Positions 29,608 to 37,421 of a stretch of 44,035 bases of DNA are shown one piece after another. The notes beneath the pieces were generated by a model. It ran no database searches. It had not been told where the DNA came from and saw nothing but the letters and a program-made list of their open reading frames with translations. The DNA is from an uncultured Eubacteriales bacterium (GTDB lineage: Bacteria; Bacillota; Clostridia; Christensenellales; CAG-138), in the NCBI GenBank assembly GCA_900319345.1, contig ONNZ01000017.1:1-44035 (forward strand), in the 5' to 3' direction. The translations under genes and the position numbers were made by a program. Position 1 is the stretch's first letter. The number at the start of each line of letters is the position of its first letter.

Positions 29608-30407
29608 TCCTGCAGCACATACCGCTCCAGGAACCAGGCCACGCCCTCTTCGCTTTGAGCCGGGATGATCATATCAGCCACCGCCTGCACACTCTCCTTG
29701 CCGTTCTTCACACAGCAGCCCACGCCCGCCCACTCGATCATGTCCTGATCCAGGGTGTTGTCGCCGATGGCGGACGTCTCCGTCCTGTCGATACCCAACT
29801 GCTCGGCAAGAGTCTTTACGGCCGAACCCTTCGTGACCCCGATATCGCCGATCTCGATGAACCCGGGTTTGGAACCGAGGGCATGCAGGTGCTTGGGCAG
29901 CCGCTCCGCCACGAGGCGCTTGCAGGCCTCCTCCTGCTCCGGAGGCGCGTAGATCAGCACCTTGGGCACCCGGGACAGATCATGCTCCAGCAGCTTTTCG
30001 TCCGTACGCCAGGGGAGCTTCTGATAGGCGCAGTACTCCTTGGCAAAGTCCGTCATATGTTGGAAGATCACCTCATCCCCCTGATATATCTGCACATGAA
30101 GGTCCAGATCGTTGGCGATGCGGATGCAGCTGGCCACGTCCTCCTCGGTCAGAAACCGATGGATGCGTGGGGAACCGGTGGCGTAATCCGCCACCAGAGC
30201 GCCGCCGAAGCAGATGATGTAGTGGAACCCCTCCCCCAGCTGCCGACGGATGGCTTCCGTGCCCAGATACCCGCGGCCCGTGGCCAGCACGATCTCCACG
30301 CCCTGGGCCTGAGCCTTACGAAGGGCGTCCAATGACCGCTGCGGAACGATGGAGGAATGATCCACCAGGGTATCGTCGATATCCAAAGCCACCAATCGAA
30401 TGCTCAT
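29598..30407 (-). CDS. Cof-type HAD phosphatase (subfamily IIB)
   Basis: A 269-residue HAD-IIB phosphatase. Motif I is VALDIDDTLVDHSS, motif II is VLATGRGY, the IIB cap is inserted in the middle, then Lys of VTKGSAVKTLAEQLGI and motif IV SAIGDNTLDQDMIEWAG. Members act on sugar phosphates, nucleotides or pyridoxal phosphate; substrate is not predictable. It follows folC by 3 bp on the same strand and is probably co-transcribed. Its last 10 bp overlap the end of the convergent radical SAM gene. Confidence 0.92.
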   Translation of the reverse strand: MSIRLVALDIDDTLVDHSSIVPQRSLDALRKAQAQGVEIVLATGRGYLGTEAIRRQLGEGFHYIICFGGALVADYATGSPRIHRFLTEEDVASCIRIANDLDLHVQIYQGDEVIFQHMTDFAKEYCAYQKLPWRTDEKLLEHDLSRVPKVLIYAPPEQEEACKRLVAERLPKHLHALGSKPGFIEIGDIGVTKGSAVKTLAEQLGIDRTETSAIGDNTLDQDMIEWAGVGCCVKNGKESVQAVADMIIPAQSEEGVAWFLERYVLQDQA

Positions 30408-30410
30408 CTG

Positions 30411-31682
30411 TTACGCTCCCTTCCCCATGGCATTGCGCACGTCCCCGGCCATATACAGGGATCCGATAGCCAGCAGCACGTCCTCAGGCTCCGCCTCCCG
30501 AAGCATCCTCTCGACGCCGTCCTGCACCGTGCCCGCCGGTTCCGCCTTGCCACCCAGGGCCCGTATCTCCTCTGCCAGCGCTTCCGCGCCCATGGCCCGA
30601 GGCGAATCGGGCCTTACGGTGACGAAGCACTTGGCCTGAGGCAGCAACTGCCGGATCATATCCCCGTGGTCCTTGTCCGCCATGACGCCCATCATCACCT
30701 TCACCTTCCGATCCGGGAACAGCTCCTGCAGCGTCTCCGCCGCAGCATGGAAGCCGTGGGGATTGTGGCCACCGTCCAGCAGGAACACCGGCTTTTCGGA
30801 CAGCAGCTCCATCCGAGCCGGCCAGCAGACCGCAGCCATGCCCTCATAGACCGCTGCATCGGGGATGGACAGGCCCGCTTGATGCAATTCCTCCACCGCC
30901 GTAAGGACCAGGGCGGCGTTTTTGACCTGATGGCTGCCGATCAGAGGCAGATGGATATGGCTGTAGGGACCGAAGGACAGATCGTGGCCCTTCAACGTGT
31001 GCGCATGGTCCGTGATCCGGCTGTGATCGGTGACCACCAGCCGGGAGCCGACCCGCTGGCAGGTATCGGAAAACACTCGGTCCGCCTCTGGGTTCTCCCC
31101 ATAGATCAGCGTGGTGCCGCCGGGCTTGATGATGCCGGCCTTGGCGGAGGCGATCTCGGTCATGGTGTTGCCCAGGTACTTCATGTGGTCGAAGCCCATG
31201 GCGGTGATGATGGTGAGCAGGGGCGTATCAATCACGTTGGTGGAGTCGAATTCCCCGCCCATACCCACCTCCAGGACCACCACGTCGCAGCGCTGCTCCC
31301 TGTAATACAGCATGGCCGCGCAGGTGATGAGCTCGAATTCGGATGGCTGACGGGGCATGGCGTCCACGATGGGCCGGATGCGCTCAAAGATATCCACCAG
31401 GTCCTGATCGGAGATGGGCTTTCCGTTCAAAGCGATGCGCTCGTTGAAGCGATTGACGAAGGGAGACGTGTATAGGCCCGTCCTGTATCCCGCGGCCTGC
31501 AGGATGGAGGCCAGCATGGCGCAGGTGGAGCCCTTGCCGTTGGTCCCCGCTACATGGATGAACCGCAGATCGTTTTGCGGGTTACCCAACAGGGCCAGCA
31601 ACTCTCGAGTGCGGGCAAGGCCGTCCTTGGTGCCCTTCCAGTAGGCGCTGTGTATATAGGCTATAGTTTCTTCGTAATTCAT
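30411..31682 (-). CDS. folC: Folylpolyglutamate/dihydrofolate synthase
   Basis: FolC adds glutamate to folates, and in many bacteria also to dihydropteroate. The 423-residue protein has the P-loop VAGTNGKGSTCAMLASIL near residue 45, the folate-binding TSPFVNRFNERI, VVLEVGMGGEFDSTNVI and the C-terminal DGGHNPHGF of Mur-ligase-type enzymes. A TATAAT promoter lies upstream. The RBS is weak (GGCGG). In many Clostridia folC follows valS; here they are separated by some 15 kb. Confidence 0.95.
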   Translation of the reverse strand: MNYEETIAYIHSAYWKGTKDGLARTRELLALLGNPQNDLRFIHVAGTNGKGSTCAMLASILQAAGYRTGLYTSPFVNRFNERIALNGKPISDQDLVDIFERIRPIVDAMPRQPSEFELITCAAMLYYREQRCDVVVLEVGMGGEFDSTNVIDTPLLTIITAMGFDHMKYLGNTMTEIASAKAGIIKPGGTTLIYGENPEADRVFSDTCQRVGSRLVVTDHSRITDHAHTLKGHDLSFGPYSHIHLPLIGSHQVKNAALVLTAVEELHQAGLSIPDAAVYEGMAAVCWPARMELLSEKPVFLLDGGHNPHGFHAAAETLQELFPDRKVKVMMGVMADKDHGDMIRQLLPQAKCFVTVRPDSPRAMGAEALAEEIRALGGKAEPAGTVQDGVERMLREAEPEDVLLAIGSLYMAGDVRNAMGKGA

Positions 31683-31708
31683 AGGCGACCGCCTTCTTGT
31701 TTTTTGTC

Positions 31709-31736
31709 ATTATACCACGACCGATGCACATTGCAA
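31709..31736 (-). promoter_or_regulatory. Promoter of folC-HAD
   Basis: A perfect -10 TATAAT (31709-31714) has a -35-like TTGCAA (31731-31736) at 16 bp spacing. It sits directly after the terminator of the upstream CofE-like gene. Confidence 0.65.
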
Positions 31737-31737
31737 A

Positions 31738-31770
31738 GCAAAAAGAAAGCCCGCCGAAAACAGCGGGCTT
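31738..31770 (-). terminator. Terminator of the CofE-like gene
   Basis: AAGCCCGC/GCGGGCTT (31747-31754 with 31763-31770) forms an 8-bp stem with an 8-nt loop, followed on the - strand by TCTTTTT. It lies 12 bp after the stop codon. Confidence 0.88.
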
Positions 31771-31782
31771 GTCGTCTATGGT

Positions 31783-32964
31783 TTACTCGTCAGCGTAGTT
31801 GTTGAAGTAGTTCTGGACCAGCACGATGGGCGTTCCCTTGTCGCCGCTGCCGCTGGTGAGATCGCACAGGGAGCCGATAAGGTCGGTGAGCCGCCGGGGC
31901 GTGGTCCCCTGGGACACCATCTGACCCTTTAGGCTGGCGTTCTTCTCCCGGATGCGCTGCTGGATGGCTTCACGGAGCTCCGCTCCGCTGAGACCTTTGA
32001 AGTCGTTGTCGGCCAGATACTTGAGCTTCAGCTCGTTGGGCAGGCCGTTGAGCCCCGCCGTGAAGCCGGGAGAGACCACCGGGTCCGCCAGCTCCCAAAT
32101 CTTGCCCACCGGGTCCTTGAAAGCGCCGTCGCCATAGACCATGGCCTCCACATGGACGCCGGTGCGGGCGATGAACTCCGCCTGGATGGCTTCCGCCACC
32201 TCCTGGGCGTTCTTGGGAAACAGCTTGACGGTGTTCTCCGTGGCCTTATTGGAGCCCAGGAGGCCATACTCCGGCTGGCAGCCGCTGCCGTCCACGGGCT
32301 CGTTCATGATATCGCACAGGGTCAGGACCTTCTTGGCCCCGGCCTTCAGCAAACGCTTCTTGGTCCGCTCCCGCTCATGGATGTTGGCGCAGAGCACCGT
32401 ATCCGTATACGCCAGGACCGCCGCCGGGTCGTTGGAGAAGACGATCTGTGCCTCCGCCCCTTCCTCCTCGATGAGGCTCCGGTAGTACTCCACGTAGTTG
32501 ACGCCGGTGAAGGTGTGCTTGGGCTCGCCGAACAGCTTGATGAATTCCGCCACGGACAGGGTATCGGAATAGGGATTCAGGCCGGAATCCAACAGAGCGT
32601 CCTCGTCGATCAGGTGGTTCCCCTCTTCGTCCGCCGGATAGGACAGCAGCACCACGACCTTCTTGGCGCCGCGGGCGATGCCCCTCAAACAGATGGCGAA
32701 GCGGTTGCGGCTCAGGATGGGAAAGACCACACCCACGGTGTCGCCCAGCTTCCTCTGCACGTCGTTAGCGATGTTGTCCGTGGTGCAATAGTTGCCGTCG
32801 GCCCGGGCCACGACGGCCTCGGTCACCGCCACCACGTCCCGATCATGGAGCACGAAGTGCTCCTTTTCCGCCGCCTGCAGCACGGAATCCACAACGATGG
32901 AAACGATGTCGTCTCCCTGACGAATGATGGGGGCTCGAATGCCCCGTGAAATCGTACCTGCCAT
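31783..32964 (-). CDS. CofE-like (coenzyme F420-0:L-glutamate ligase family) protein
   Basis: The 393-residue protein has the CofE-type N-terminal fold: GTISRGIRAPIIRQGDDI, DRDVVAVTEAVVARADGN and FPILSRNRFAICLRGIARGAKKVVVLLSYP. CofE adds glutamates to F420-0 in methanogens and actinobacteria, but Clostridia are not known to make F420 and no other F420 gene is visible here, so the substrate is probably different. A long C-terminal region (about 180-393) goes beyond the core ligase and includes VYGDGAFKDPVGKIWELADP. It is a single-gene unit with strong promoter, good RBS (AGGAG) and terminator. Family call is from motifs; function is open. Confidence 0.75.
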   Translation of the reverse strand: MAGTISRGIRAPIIRQGDDIVSIVVDSVLQAAEKEHFVLHDRDVVAVTEAVVARADGNYCTTDNIANDVQRKLGDTVGVVFPILSRNRFAICLRGIARGAKKVVVLLSYPADEEGNHLIDEDALLDSGLNPYSDTLSVAEFIKLFGEPKHTFTGVNYVEYYRSLIEEEGAEAQIVFSNDPAAVLAYTDTVLCANIHERERTKKRLLKAGAKKVLTLCDIMNEPVDGSGCQPEYGLLGSNKATENTVKLFPKNAQEVAEAIQAEFIARTGVHVEAMVYGDGAFKDPVGKIWELADPVVSPGFTAGLNGLPNELKLKYLADNDFKGLSGAELREAIQQRIREKNASLKGQMVSQGTTPRRLTDLIGSLCDLTSGSGDKGTPIVLVQNYFNNYADE

Positions 32965-33002
32965 AGCTTGTTTCTCCTTTTCTTTGGCAAAAAACAGATT
33001 AT

Positions 33003-33031
33003 AAAATACCGTAATCCGTACCTGATGTCAA
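33003..33031 (-). promoter_or_regulatory. Promoter of the CofE-like gene
   Basis: A perfect -35 TTGACA (33026-33031) is 17 bp from -10 TATTTT (33003-33008); TATAAT just downstream of it is an alternative -10. An 18-bp AT-rich palindrome abuts the upstream edge. Confidence 0.7.
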
Positions 33032-33048
33032 GAAAAATATATTTTTCT
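33031..33048. repeat. Perfect 18-bp AT-rich palindrome upstream of the CofE-like promoter
   Basis: AGAAAAATATATTTTTCT is self-complementary over all 18 bases. It touches the -35 box of the CofE-like gene and lies 30 bp after the nfnB stop. It could be an UP element, a repressor operator or part of an nfnB 3' hairpin. No T-run follows, so termination is less likely. Confidence 0.6.
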
Positions 33049-33077
33049 CACCCAAATTATCTTTGTGTCCGATCCCG

Positions 33078-34469
33078 TCACTGTTTACTCTGGATGTACT
33101 TATCCATGGCGGCGGCGGCTTTCTTCCCCGCGCCCATGGCCAGGATGACCGTGGCCGCTCCTGTGACGGCATCGCCCCCCGCGTAGATGCCTTCGCAGGA
33201 GGTGAGACCGTCCTCGTCAGTGATGATGCCGCCCCAGCGCTGGGTGGCCAAGCCTGCCGTAGTGGACTTGATCAGCGGGTTGGGGCTGGTGCCCAGGGCC
33301 ATGATGACGCAGTCCGTCTCCAGCTCGAATTCGCTGCCCGGGATCTCCACGGGACGGCGGCGGCCGGAGGCATCCGGCTCGCCCAGCTCCATGCGGATGC
33401 AGCGCATGATGACCACGTTGCGGTTGCTGTCGCCGATCAGCTCCACGGGATTGTTCAACAGCTTGAAGATGATGCCCTCCTCCATGGCGTGCTCCACCTC
33501 CTCCTTCCGGGCAGGCAGCTCCTCCAGAGAACGGCGATAGACGATGGTCACCGTTTCGGCCCCCAGCCGCAAGGCGCAGCGGGCCGCGTCCATGGCCACG
33601 TTCCCGCCGCCCACCACGGTCACGTTTTTGGCGTGCTGGATAGGGGTGTTGGCGTCGGGCTCATAGGCTTTCATCAGGTTCACCCGGGTCAAAAACTCGT
33701 TGGCGGAATAGACGCCCTTCAGGTTCTCCCCGGGGATGTTCATGAATTTGGGGAGGCCGGCACCGGAGCCGATGAACACCGCTTCATACCCCTCCTGCTC
33801 CATGAGCTCCTGGACGGACAACACTCGGCCGATGACCATGTTGGTGAGCACCTTCACGCCCATCTGCTGCAAGCCCTCGATCTCCCGCTTCACGATGGCC
33901 TTGGGCAGACGAAACTCGGGGATGCCGTAGCTCAGCACACCGCCTGCCACATGAAGGGCTTCGTAGACGGTCACGTCGTAACCCTTCCTGGCCAGATCCC
34001 CGGCGCAGGTAAGCCCCGCCGGGCCGGAACCCACCACGGCCACCTTGTGCCCGTTCTTTTCCGGCACGAAGGCAGCGCCTTCAGCGTGGGCGTTGTGGTA
34101 ATCGGCCACGAACCGTTCCAGCCGCCCGATGCCCACGGGCTCGCCCTTGATGCCCCGCACACAGTACTTCTCGCACTGGCTCTCCTGGGGGCAGACCCGG
34201 CCGCACACGGCGGGCAGAGCGCTGTCTGCGGCGATGACCTGATACGCGCCCTCAAAATCTCCCTCCCGGATCTTGGCGATGAACTCCGGGATGTGGATGT
34301 TCACGGGGCAACCCTGGACGCAGGGAAAGTTCCTGCAGTTGAGGCACCGCTGGGCTTCGTCCAATGCCAGCTCCTCCGTGTATCCCAATGCCACCTCGTC
34401 GAAGTTGTGGGCCCGCACCTGAGGGGCCTGGCTGGGCATAGGATTCTTTTCCTTTCGCATGTTGGCCAT
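33078..34469 (-). CDS. nfnB: NADPH-dependent glutamate synthase-like flavoprotein, NfnB type
   Basis: A 463-residue GltD-like flavoprotein. The N-terminus has two [4Fe-4S] motifs: CLNCRNFPCVQGCPVNIHIPEF and CGRVCPQESQCEKYC. FAD and NAD(P)H sites follow: VAVVGSGPAGLTCAGDLARKGYDVTVYE (about 143-170) and VTVVGGGNVAMDAARCALRLGAETVTIVYRR (about 280-310). It starts directly after the nfnA stop, with GGAGG overlapping the end of nfnA. A NfnA-NfnB pair catalyses electron-bifurcating transfer between NADPH, ferredoxin and NAD+. It is often annotated gltA (homotetrameric glutamate synthase); pairing with NfnA makes the Nfn role more likely. Confidence 0.88.
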   Translation of the reverse strand: MANMRKEKNPMPSQAPQVRAHNFDEVALGYTEELALDEAQRCLNCRNFPCVQGCPVNIHIPEFIAKIREGDFEGAYQVIAADSALPAVCGRVCPQESQCEKYCVRGIKGEPVGIGRLERFVADYHNAHAEGAAFVPEKNGHKVAVVGSGPAGLTCAGDLARKGYDVTVYEALHVAGGVLSYGIPEFRLPKAIVKREIEGLQQMGVKVLTNMVIGRVLSVQELMEQEGYEAVFIGSGAGLPKFMNIPGENLKGVYSANEFLTRVNLMKAYEPDANTPIQHAKNVTVVGGGNVAMDAARCALRLGAETVTIVYRRSLEELPARKEEVEHAMEEGIIFKLLNNPVELIGDSNRNVVIMRCIRMELGEPDASGRRRPVEIPGSEFELETDCVIMALGTSPNPLIKSTTAGLATQRWGGIITDEDGLTSCEGIYAGGDAVTGAATVILAMGAGKKAAAAMDKYIQSKQ

Positions 34470-35312
34470 TTACTTCACCTCCATGGAAAACAGGTTGCAG
34501 GCCGCTTCACGGGCCTTAGCTTCGAAGGGTTTATAGGCGGCGCAGCGGGCCATGGCTTCGTCGAAGTCCACCTGATGCCCGTCGAAGTCAGGGCCGTCCA
34601 CGCAGGCGAACTTCATCTTGCCGCCCACGGTCAACCGGCAGCAGCCGCACATGCCCGTGCCGTCGATCATGATGGGATTCATGGAGACCACGGTCTTGAT
34701 CCCGTACTCCTTGGTGAGGCGGCAGACGAACTTCATCATGATGAGGGGCCCGATGGCGATGACCTGGTCGTATTCCCTGCCACTGTCGATCAGCTTCTTC
34801 AGGGCGTCCGTCACCAGGCCCTTATCGCCCCAGGAGCCGTCGTCGCTGACGGGGACGAAATTGGTGCTGTTAGCCCGGAACTCGTCCTCCAGGATGACCA
34901 GGTCCTTAGACCGGAACCCGGCCACGGCGTCCACCTCGCAGCCCTGCTCGAAGAGCTTCTTGGCCACCGGGAAGGCGATGGCGCAGCCCACGCCGCCGCC
35001 GATGACGGCCACACGCTGCAAACCCTCCGTCTCCGTAGGCTTGCCCAGGGGCCCTACGAAATCGGGGATGCTCTCCCCCTGCTGCTTATGATTCAGCTTC
35101 TCGGTTGTGGCGCCGACGATCTGGAAGATGATGTCCACGGTGCCCGCTTCCCGATCGTATCCGGCCACGGTCAAGGGGATCCGCTCCCCGTTCTCCTCCA
35201 CCCGAAGAATGATGAACTGGCCCGGCTGGACCTTCCTGGCCACCAGGGGCGCTTCGATGCTCATGCGCGTCACGGAAGGGTTCAAGGGCTCCTTCCTCAC
35301 GATACGGTACAT
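34470..35312 (-). CDS. nfnA: FAD/[2Fe-2S] oxidoreductase subunit, NfnA type
   Basis: A 280-residue ferredoxin-NADP reductase-like subunit with FAD-binding barrel (PGQFIILRVEENGERIPLTVAGYD) and NAD(P)-binding domain (VAVIGGGVGCAIAFPVAKKLFEQG). The C-terminal Cys motif DGTGMCGCCRLTVGG...KFACVDGPDFDGH binds the [2Fe-2S] cluster, as in PyrK and NfnA. It stands directly before nfnB and after sdaAA. Start 35312 (MYRIVRKE) was chosen for its AGGAGG; the longer in-frame start lacks support. PyrK is excluded as no pyrD is adjacent and nfnB follows. Confidence 0.88.
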   Translation of the reverse strand: MYRIVRKEPLNPSVTRMSIEAPLVARKVQPGQFIILRVEENGERIPLTVAGYDREAGTVDIIFQIVGATTEKLNHKQQGESIPDFVGPLGKPTETEGLQRVAVIGGGVGCAIAFPVAKKLFEQGCEVDAVAGFRSKDLVILEDEFRANSTNFVPVSDDGSWGDKGLVTDALKKLIDSGREYDQVIAIGPLIMMKFVCRLTKEYGIKTVVSMNPIMIDGTGMCGCCRLTVGGKMKFACVDGPDFDGHQVDFDEAMARCAAYKPFEAKAREAACNLFSMEVK

Positions 35313-35340
35313 GTCTCGTCCTCCTCTATCACAGATATCT

Positions 35341-36222
35341 TTATTCAATACTTCTGATCTTTTCCGCGATCTTCTGGGCCGTGGGCGTGGCGGCGATGCC
35401 GCCCCGGGCCGTCTCCCTGAGATCCGGGTGCATCATGCGGCCCACGTTGCGCATGGCCGTGACTACCTCGTCGAAGGGGATGATGCTCTCTATCCCCGCC
35501 ATGACCATGTCGCTGCACAGCACGGCGTTGGCCGCGCCGATGGCGTTGCGCTTGATGCAGGGGCACTCCACCAGGCCTGCCACCGGGTCGCATACCAAGC
35601 CCATCACATTCTTTAGAGCGATGGCTGCCGCGTGCAGGCACATCTCCGGCGTGCCGCCCCGAAGCTCCGTCAGGGCGCTGGCCGCCATGGCCGCCGCGGA
35701 ACCGGTCTCCGCCTGGCAGCCGCCGGAGGCGCCGGCGATGCTGGCGTTGCGGGCGATGATCATGCCGATGGCGCCCGCGTTGCACAGTCCTGCGATCAAC
35801 TGCTCCTCGCTGAGATCATGGGCGTCGCCGTACTGGATGAGCACGGCGGGCAGGATGCCGCTGGCCCCCGCCGTGGGCGCCGCCACGATCCGACCCATGG
35901 AGGCGTTCACCTCCGTCACGGCCATGGCAGAGGCCACGATCCGTGTCATCTCCCGGCCCATGACCGCGCTGTCCGTGAAAGCCATGAGCTTGTCGGCGTC
36001 CTCGCCCATGAGGCCGGTGATGGACACCTGCTGCTCCTCGAGACCCACCCGGATGCTCTCCCGCATGACCTCCAGATCGAGCCGCATCTCGGACATGATC
36101 CCGTCCCGGTCCATCTCCTCCCGAGACAGCTCCGCCAGTATCGCCGCTTCGCTGATGGGGATCTGCTCTGAATGGCAGATTGCCAGCAGCTCCTGACCGT
36201 TCGTAAAGGTATGATCTATCAT
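35341..36222 (-). CDS. sdaAA: L-serine dehydratase, iron-sulfur dependent, alpha subunit
   Basis: The alpha subunit (293 residues) holds the catalytic [4Fe-4S] cluster that deaminates L-serine to pyruvate and ammonia. Conserved features are AAPTAGASGILPAVLIQY, GASGGCQAETGSAAAMAASALTEL and VCDPVAGLVECPCIKRNAIGAANAV, giving the cluster Cys. ATG at 36222 is chosen over TTG at 36231 because GGAGG lies 10 nt before it, and it overlaps the sdaAB stop (ATGA). nfnA follows within 30 bp. Confidence 0.94.
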   Translation of the reverse strand: MIDHTFTNGQELLAICHSEQIPISEAAILAELSREEMDRDGIMSEMRLDLEVMRESIRVGLEEQQVSITGLMGEDADKLMAFTDSAVMGREMTRIVASAMAVTEVNASMGRIVAAPTAGASGILPAVLIQYGDAHDLSEEQLIAGLCNAGAIGMIIARNASIAGASGGCQAETGSAAAMAASALTELRGGTPEMCLHAAAIALKNVMGLVCDPVAGLVECPCIKRNAIGAANAVLCSDMVMAGIESIIPFDEVVTAMRNVGRMMHPDLRETARGGIAATPTAQKIAEKIRSIE

Positions 36223-36878
36223 AGGGTGCAAGCCTCCGTGATGCCGTCTACATTGTTCACGATCCGCCGACGGGTAGCTTCATCCACAGGCGTGTCCGTC
36301 TCGATGACCATGCAGGCCCCCTGCCGCCGTTCGGACCGAAAGACCTTCATGAAGGCCACGTTGATCTTTTCCAGTGCCAGGATGGAGGTGACCTTGGAGA
36401 TGATGCCCGGCGCGTCCTGATGGAAGCAGACGAGGGTCGGGTATTCGCCGGAGAAGCTGACCTCCATGCCGTTGATGGAGGTGACCCGGATGCGGCCGCC
36501 GCCGATGGAGGTGCCGATGTAGGTATACTCCTTCCCGTCCTCCCCCTGTACGTAGACCCTGGCGGTGTTGGGATGCTCCGGCTCCTCGCTGCTGAAGAAC
36601 ACGGGGATGTCCACGTCCGCTTCTTTCGCCAGGAGCTTGGCGTAGCGAATGGTGCCCTGGTCCGGGTTCACGCCCAGGATGCCCGCCACGATGGCGGTGT
36701 CCGTGCCGTGGCCCCTGCCTGTCTCGGCAAAGGAGCCGTAGAGGGTCACCCGGGCGGCCTTCACCTTGCCGTTCACCAGGCGGTTCGCCACCTGACCGAT
36801 GCGCACCGCGCCGGCCGTATGGGAGCTGGAAGGGCCGATCATCCGCGGCCCGATGATGTCGAAGAGACTGATGCTCAT
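36219..36878 (-). CDS. sdaAB: L-serine dehydratase, iron-sulfur dependent, beta subunit
   Basis: The beta subunit (219 residues) pairs with SdaAA. N-terminal LFDIIGPRMIGPSSSHTAGAVRIG is the family signature, RGHGTDTAIVAGILG follows, and the C-terminus (about 148-219) is an ACT domain (FHQDAPGIISKVTSILALEKINVAFMKVFR), which senses serine in this enzyme type. Start 36878 has AAGGA 5 nt upstream; frame extension to 37040 is rejected. It is first in an operon sdaAB-sdaAA-nfnA-nfnB; a -10-like TATACT is at 36916-36921, but no good -35 was found. Confidence 0.94.
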   Translation of the reverse strand: MSISLFDIIGPRMIGPSSSHTAGAVRIGQVANRLVNGKVKAARVTLYGSFAETGRGHGTDTAIVAGILGVNPDQGTIRYAKLLAKEADVDIPVFFSSEEPEHPNTARVYVQGEDGKEYTYIGTSIGGGRIRVTSINGMEVSFSGEYPTLVCFHQDAPGIISKVTSILALEKINVAFMKVFRSERRQGACMVIETDTPVDEATRRRIVNNVDGITEACTL

Positions 36879-36983
36879 GGGGTTCCTTTCATAAAGCACA
36901 CAAAATCCTTTATACAGTATACCATGCCGTACTTCAGAAAAAAAGGGCGAAACTAGTTCCTGTGTCAAATATTTCGTCGCCGT

Positions 36984-37023
36984 TCCAAAAAGCAAGACCC
37001 CGAAGCCATAGGGCGACGGGGTC
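36984..37023 (-). terminator. Terminator of the HU gene
   Basis: GACCCCG/CGGGGTC (36996-37002 with 37017-37023), extended by an inner GCC-CTAT-GGC, is followed on the - strand by TTGCTTTTT. A smaller hairpin GCATCC-TGA-GGATGC lies before it at 37037-37051. Confidence 0.85.
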
Positions 37024-37064
37024 GATATATGCTGTTGCATCCTGAGGATGCCTAAAATCTTTCG

Positions 37065-37337
37065 TTAGTTCAGGATCTCCTTGAGGGACTTGCCGGCCTT
37101 GAAGGAGGGTGCCTTGGAAGCGTTGATGCTGATGACTTCACCGGTCATGGGGTTGTGGCCCTTGCGGGCAGGACGATCCTTCGCCTCGAAGGCGCCGAAG
37201 CCCACCAGAGAGACCTTCTCGCCATTCTTCAGGGTTTCCATAATGGTATCCAGAACGCCGTTGACGACCTTGTCCACGTCCTTGCGGGAAACGGCGGTTT
37301 TTTCAGCTACGACAGCAATAAGTTCAGCCTTGTTCAT
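37065..37337 (-). CDS. hup: DNA-binding protein HU
   Basis: HU is a small dimeric nucleoid protein. The 90-residue sequence matches the family over its length: MNKAELIAVVAEKTAVSRKDV, FGAFEAKDRPARKGHNPMTGE (the DNA-gripping arm with the intercalating Pro) and the end FKAGKSLKEILN. GGAGG precedes the ATG at 37337; longer in-frame starts are rejected. It is a single-gene unit with its own promoter and terminator. Confidence 0.97.
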   Translation of the reverse strand: MNKAELIAVVAEKTAVSRKDVDKVVNGVLDTIMETLKNGEKVSLVGFGAFEAKDRPARKGHNPMTGEVISINASKAPSFKAGKSLKEILN

Positions 37338-37374
37338 GAGTGTTCCTCCCATTTTCTTTTTTCGAACGGGTTTT

Positions 37375-37403
37375 ATTTTAACAGTGATGGCAGACAAAAT
37401 CAA
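37375..37403 (-). promoter_or_regulatory. Promoter of the HU gene
   Basis: -35 TTGATT (37398-37403) and -10 TAAAAT (37375-37380) are 17 bp apart, about 38 nt before the ATG and directly after the mazG stop. Confidence 0.7.
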
Positions 37404-37421
37404 GACCCTATTTAAGAAAAA

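Noticed and set aside
34470-35312. PyrK (dihydroorotate dehydrogenase electron-transfer subunit)
   Set aside because: No pyrD adjacent; nfnB directly follows, as in the Nfn pair.
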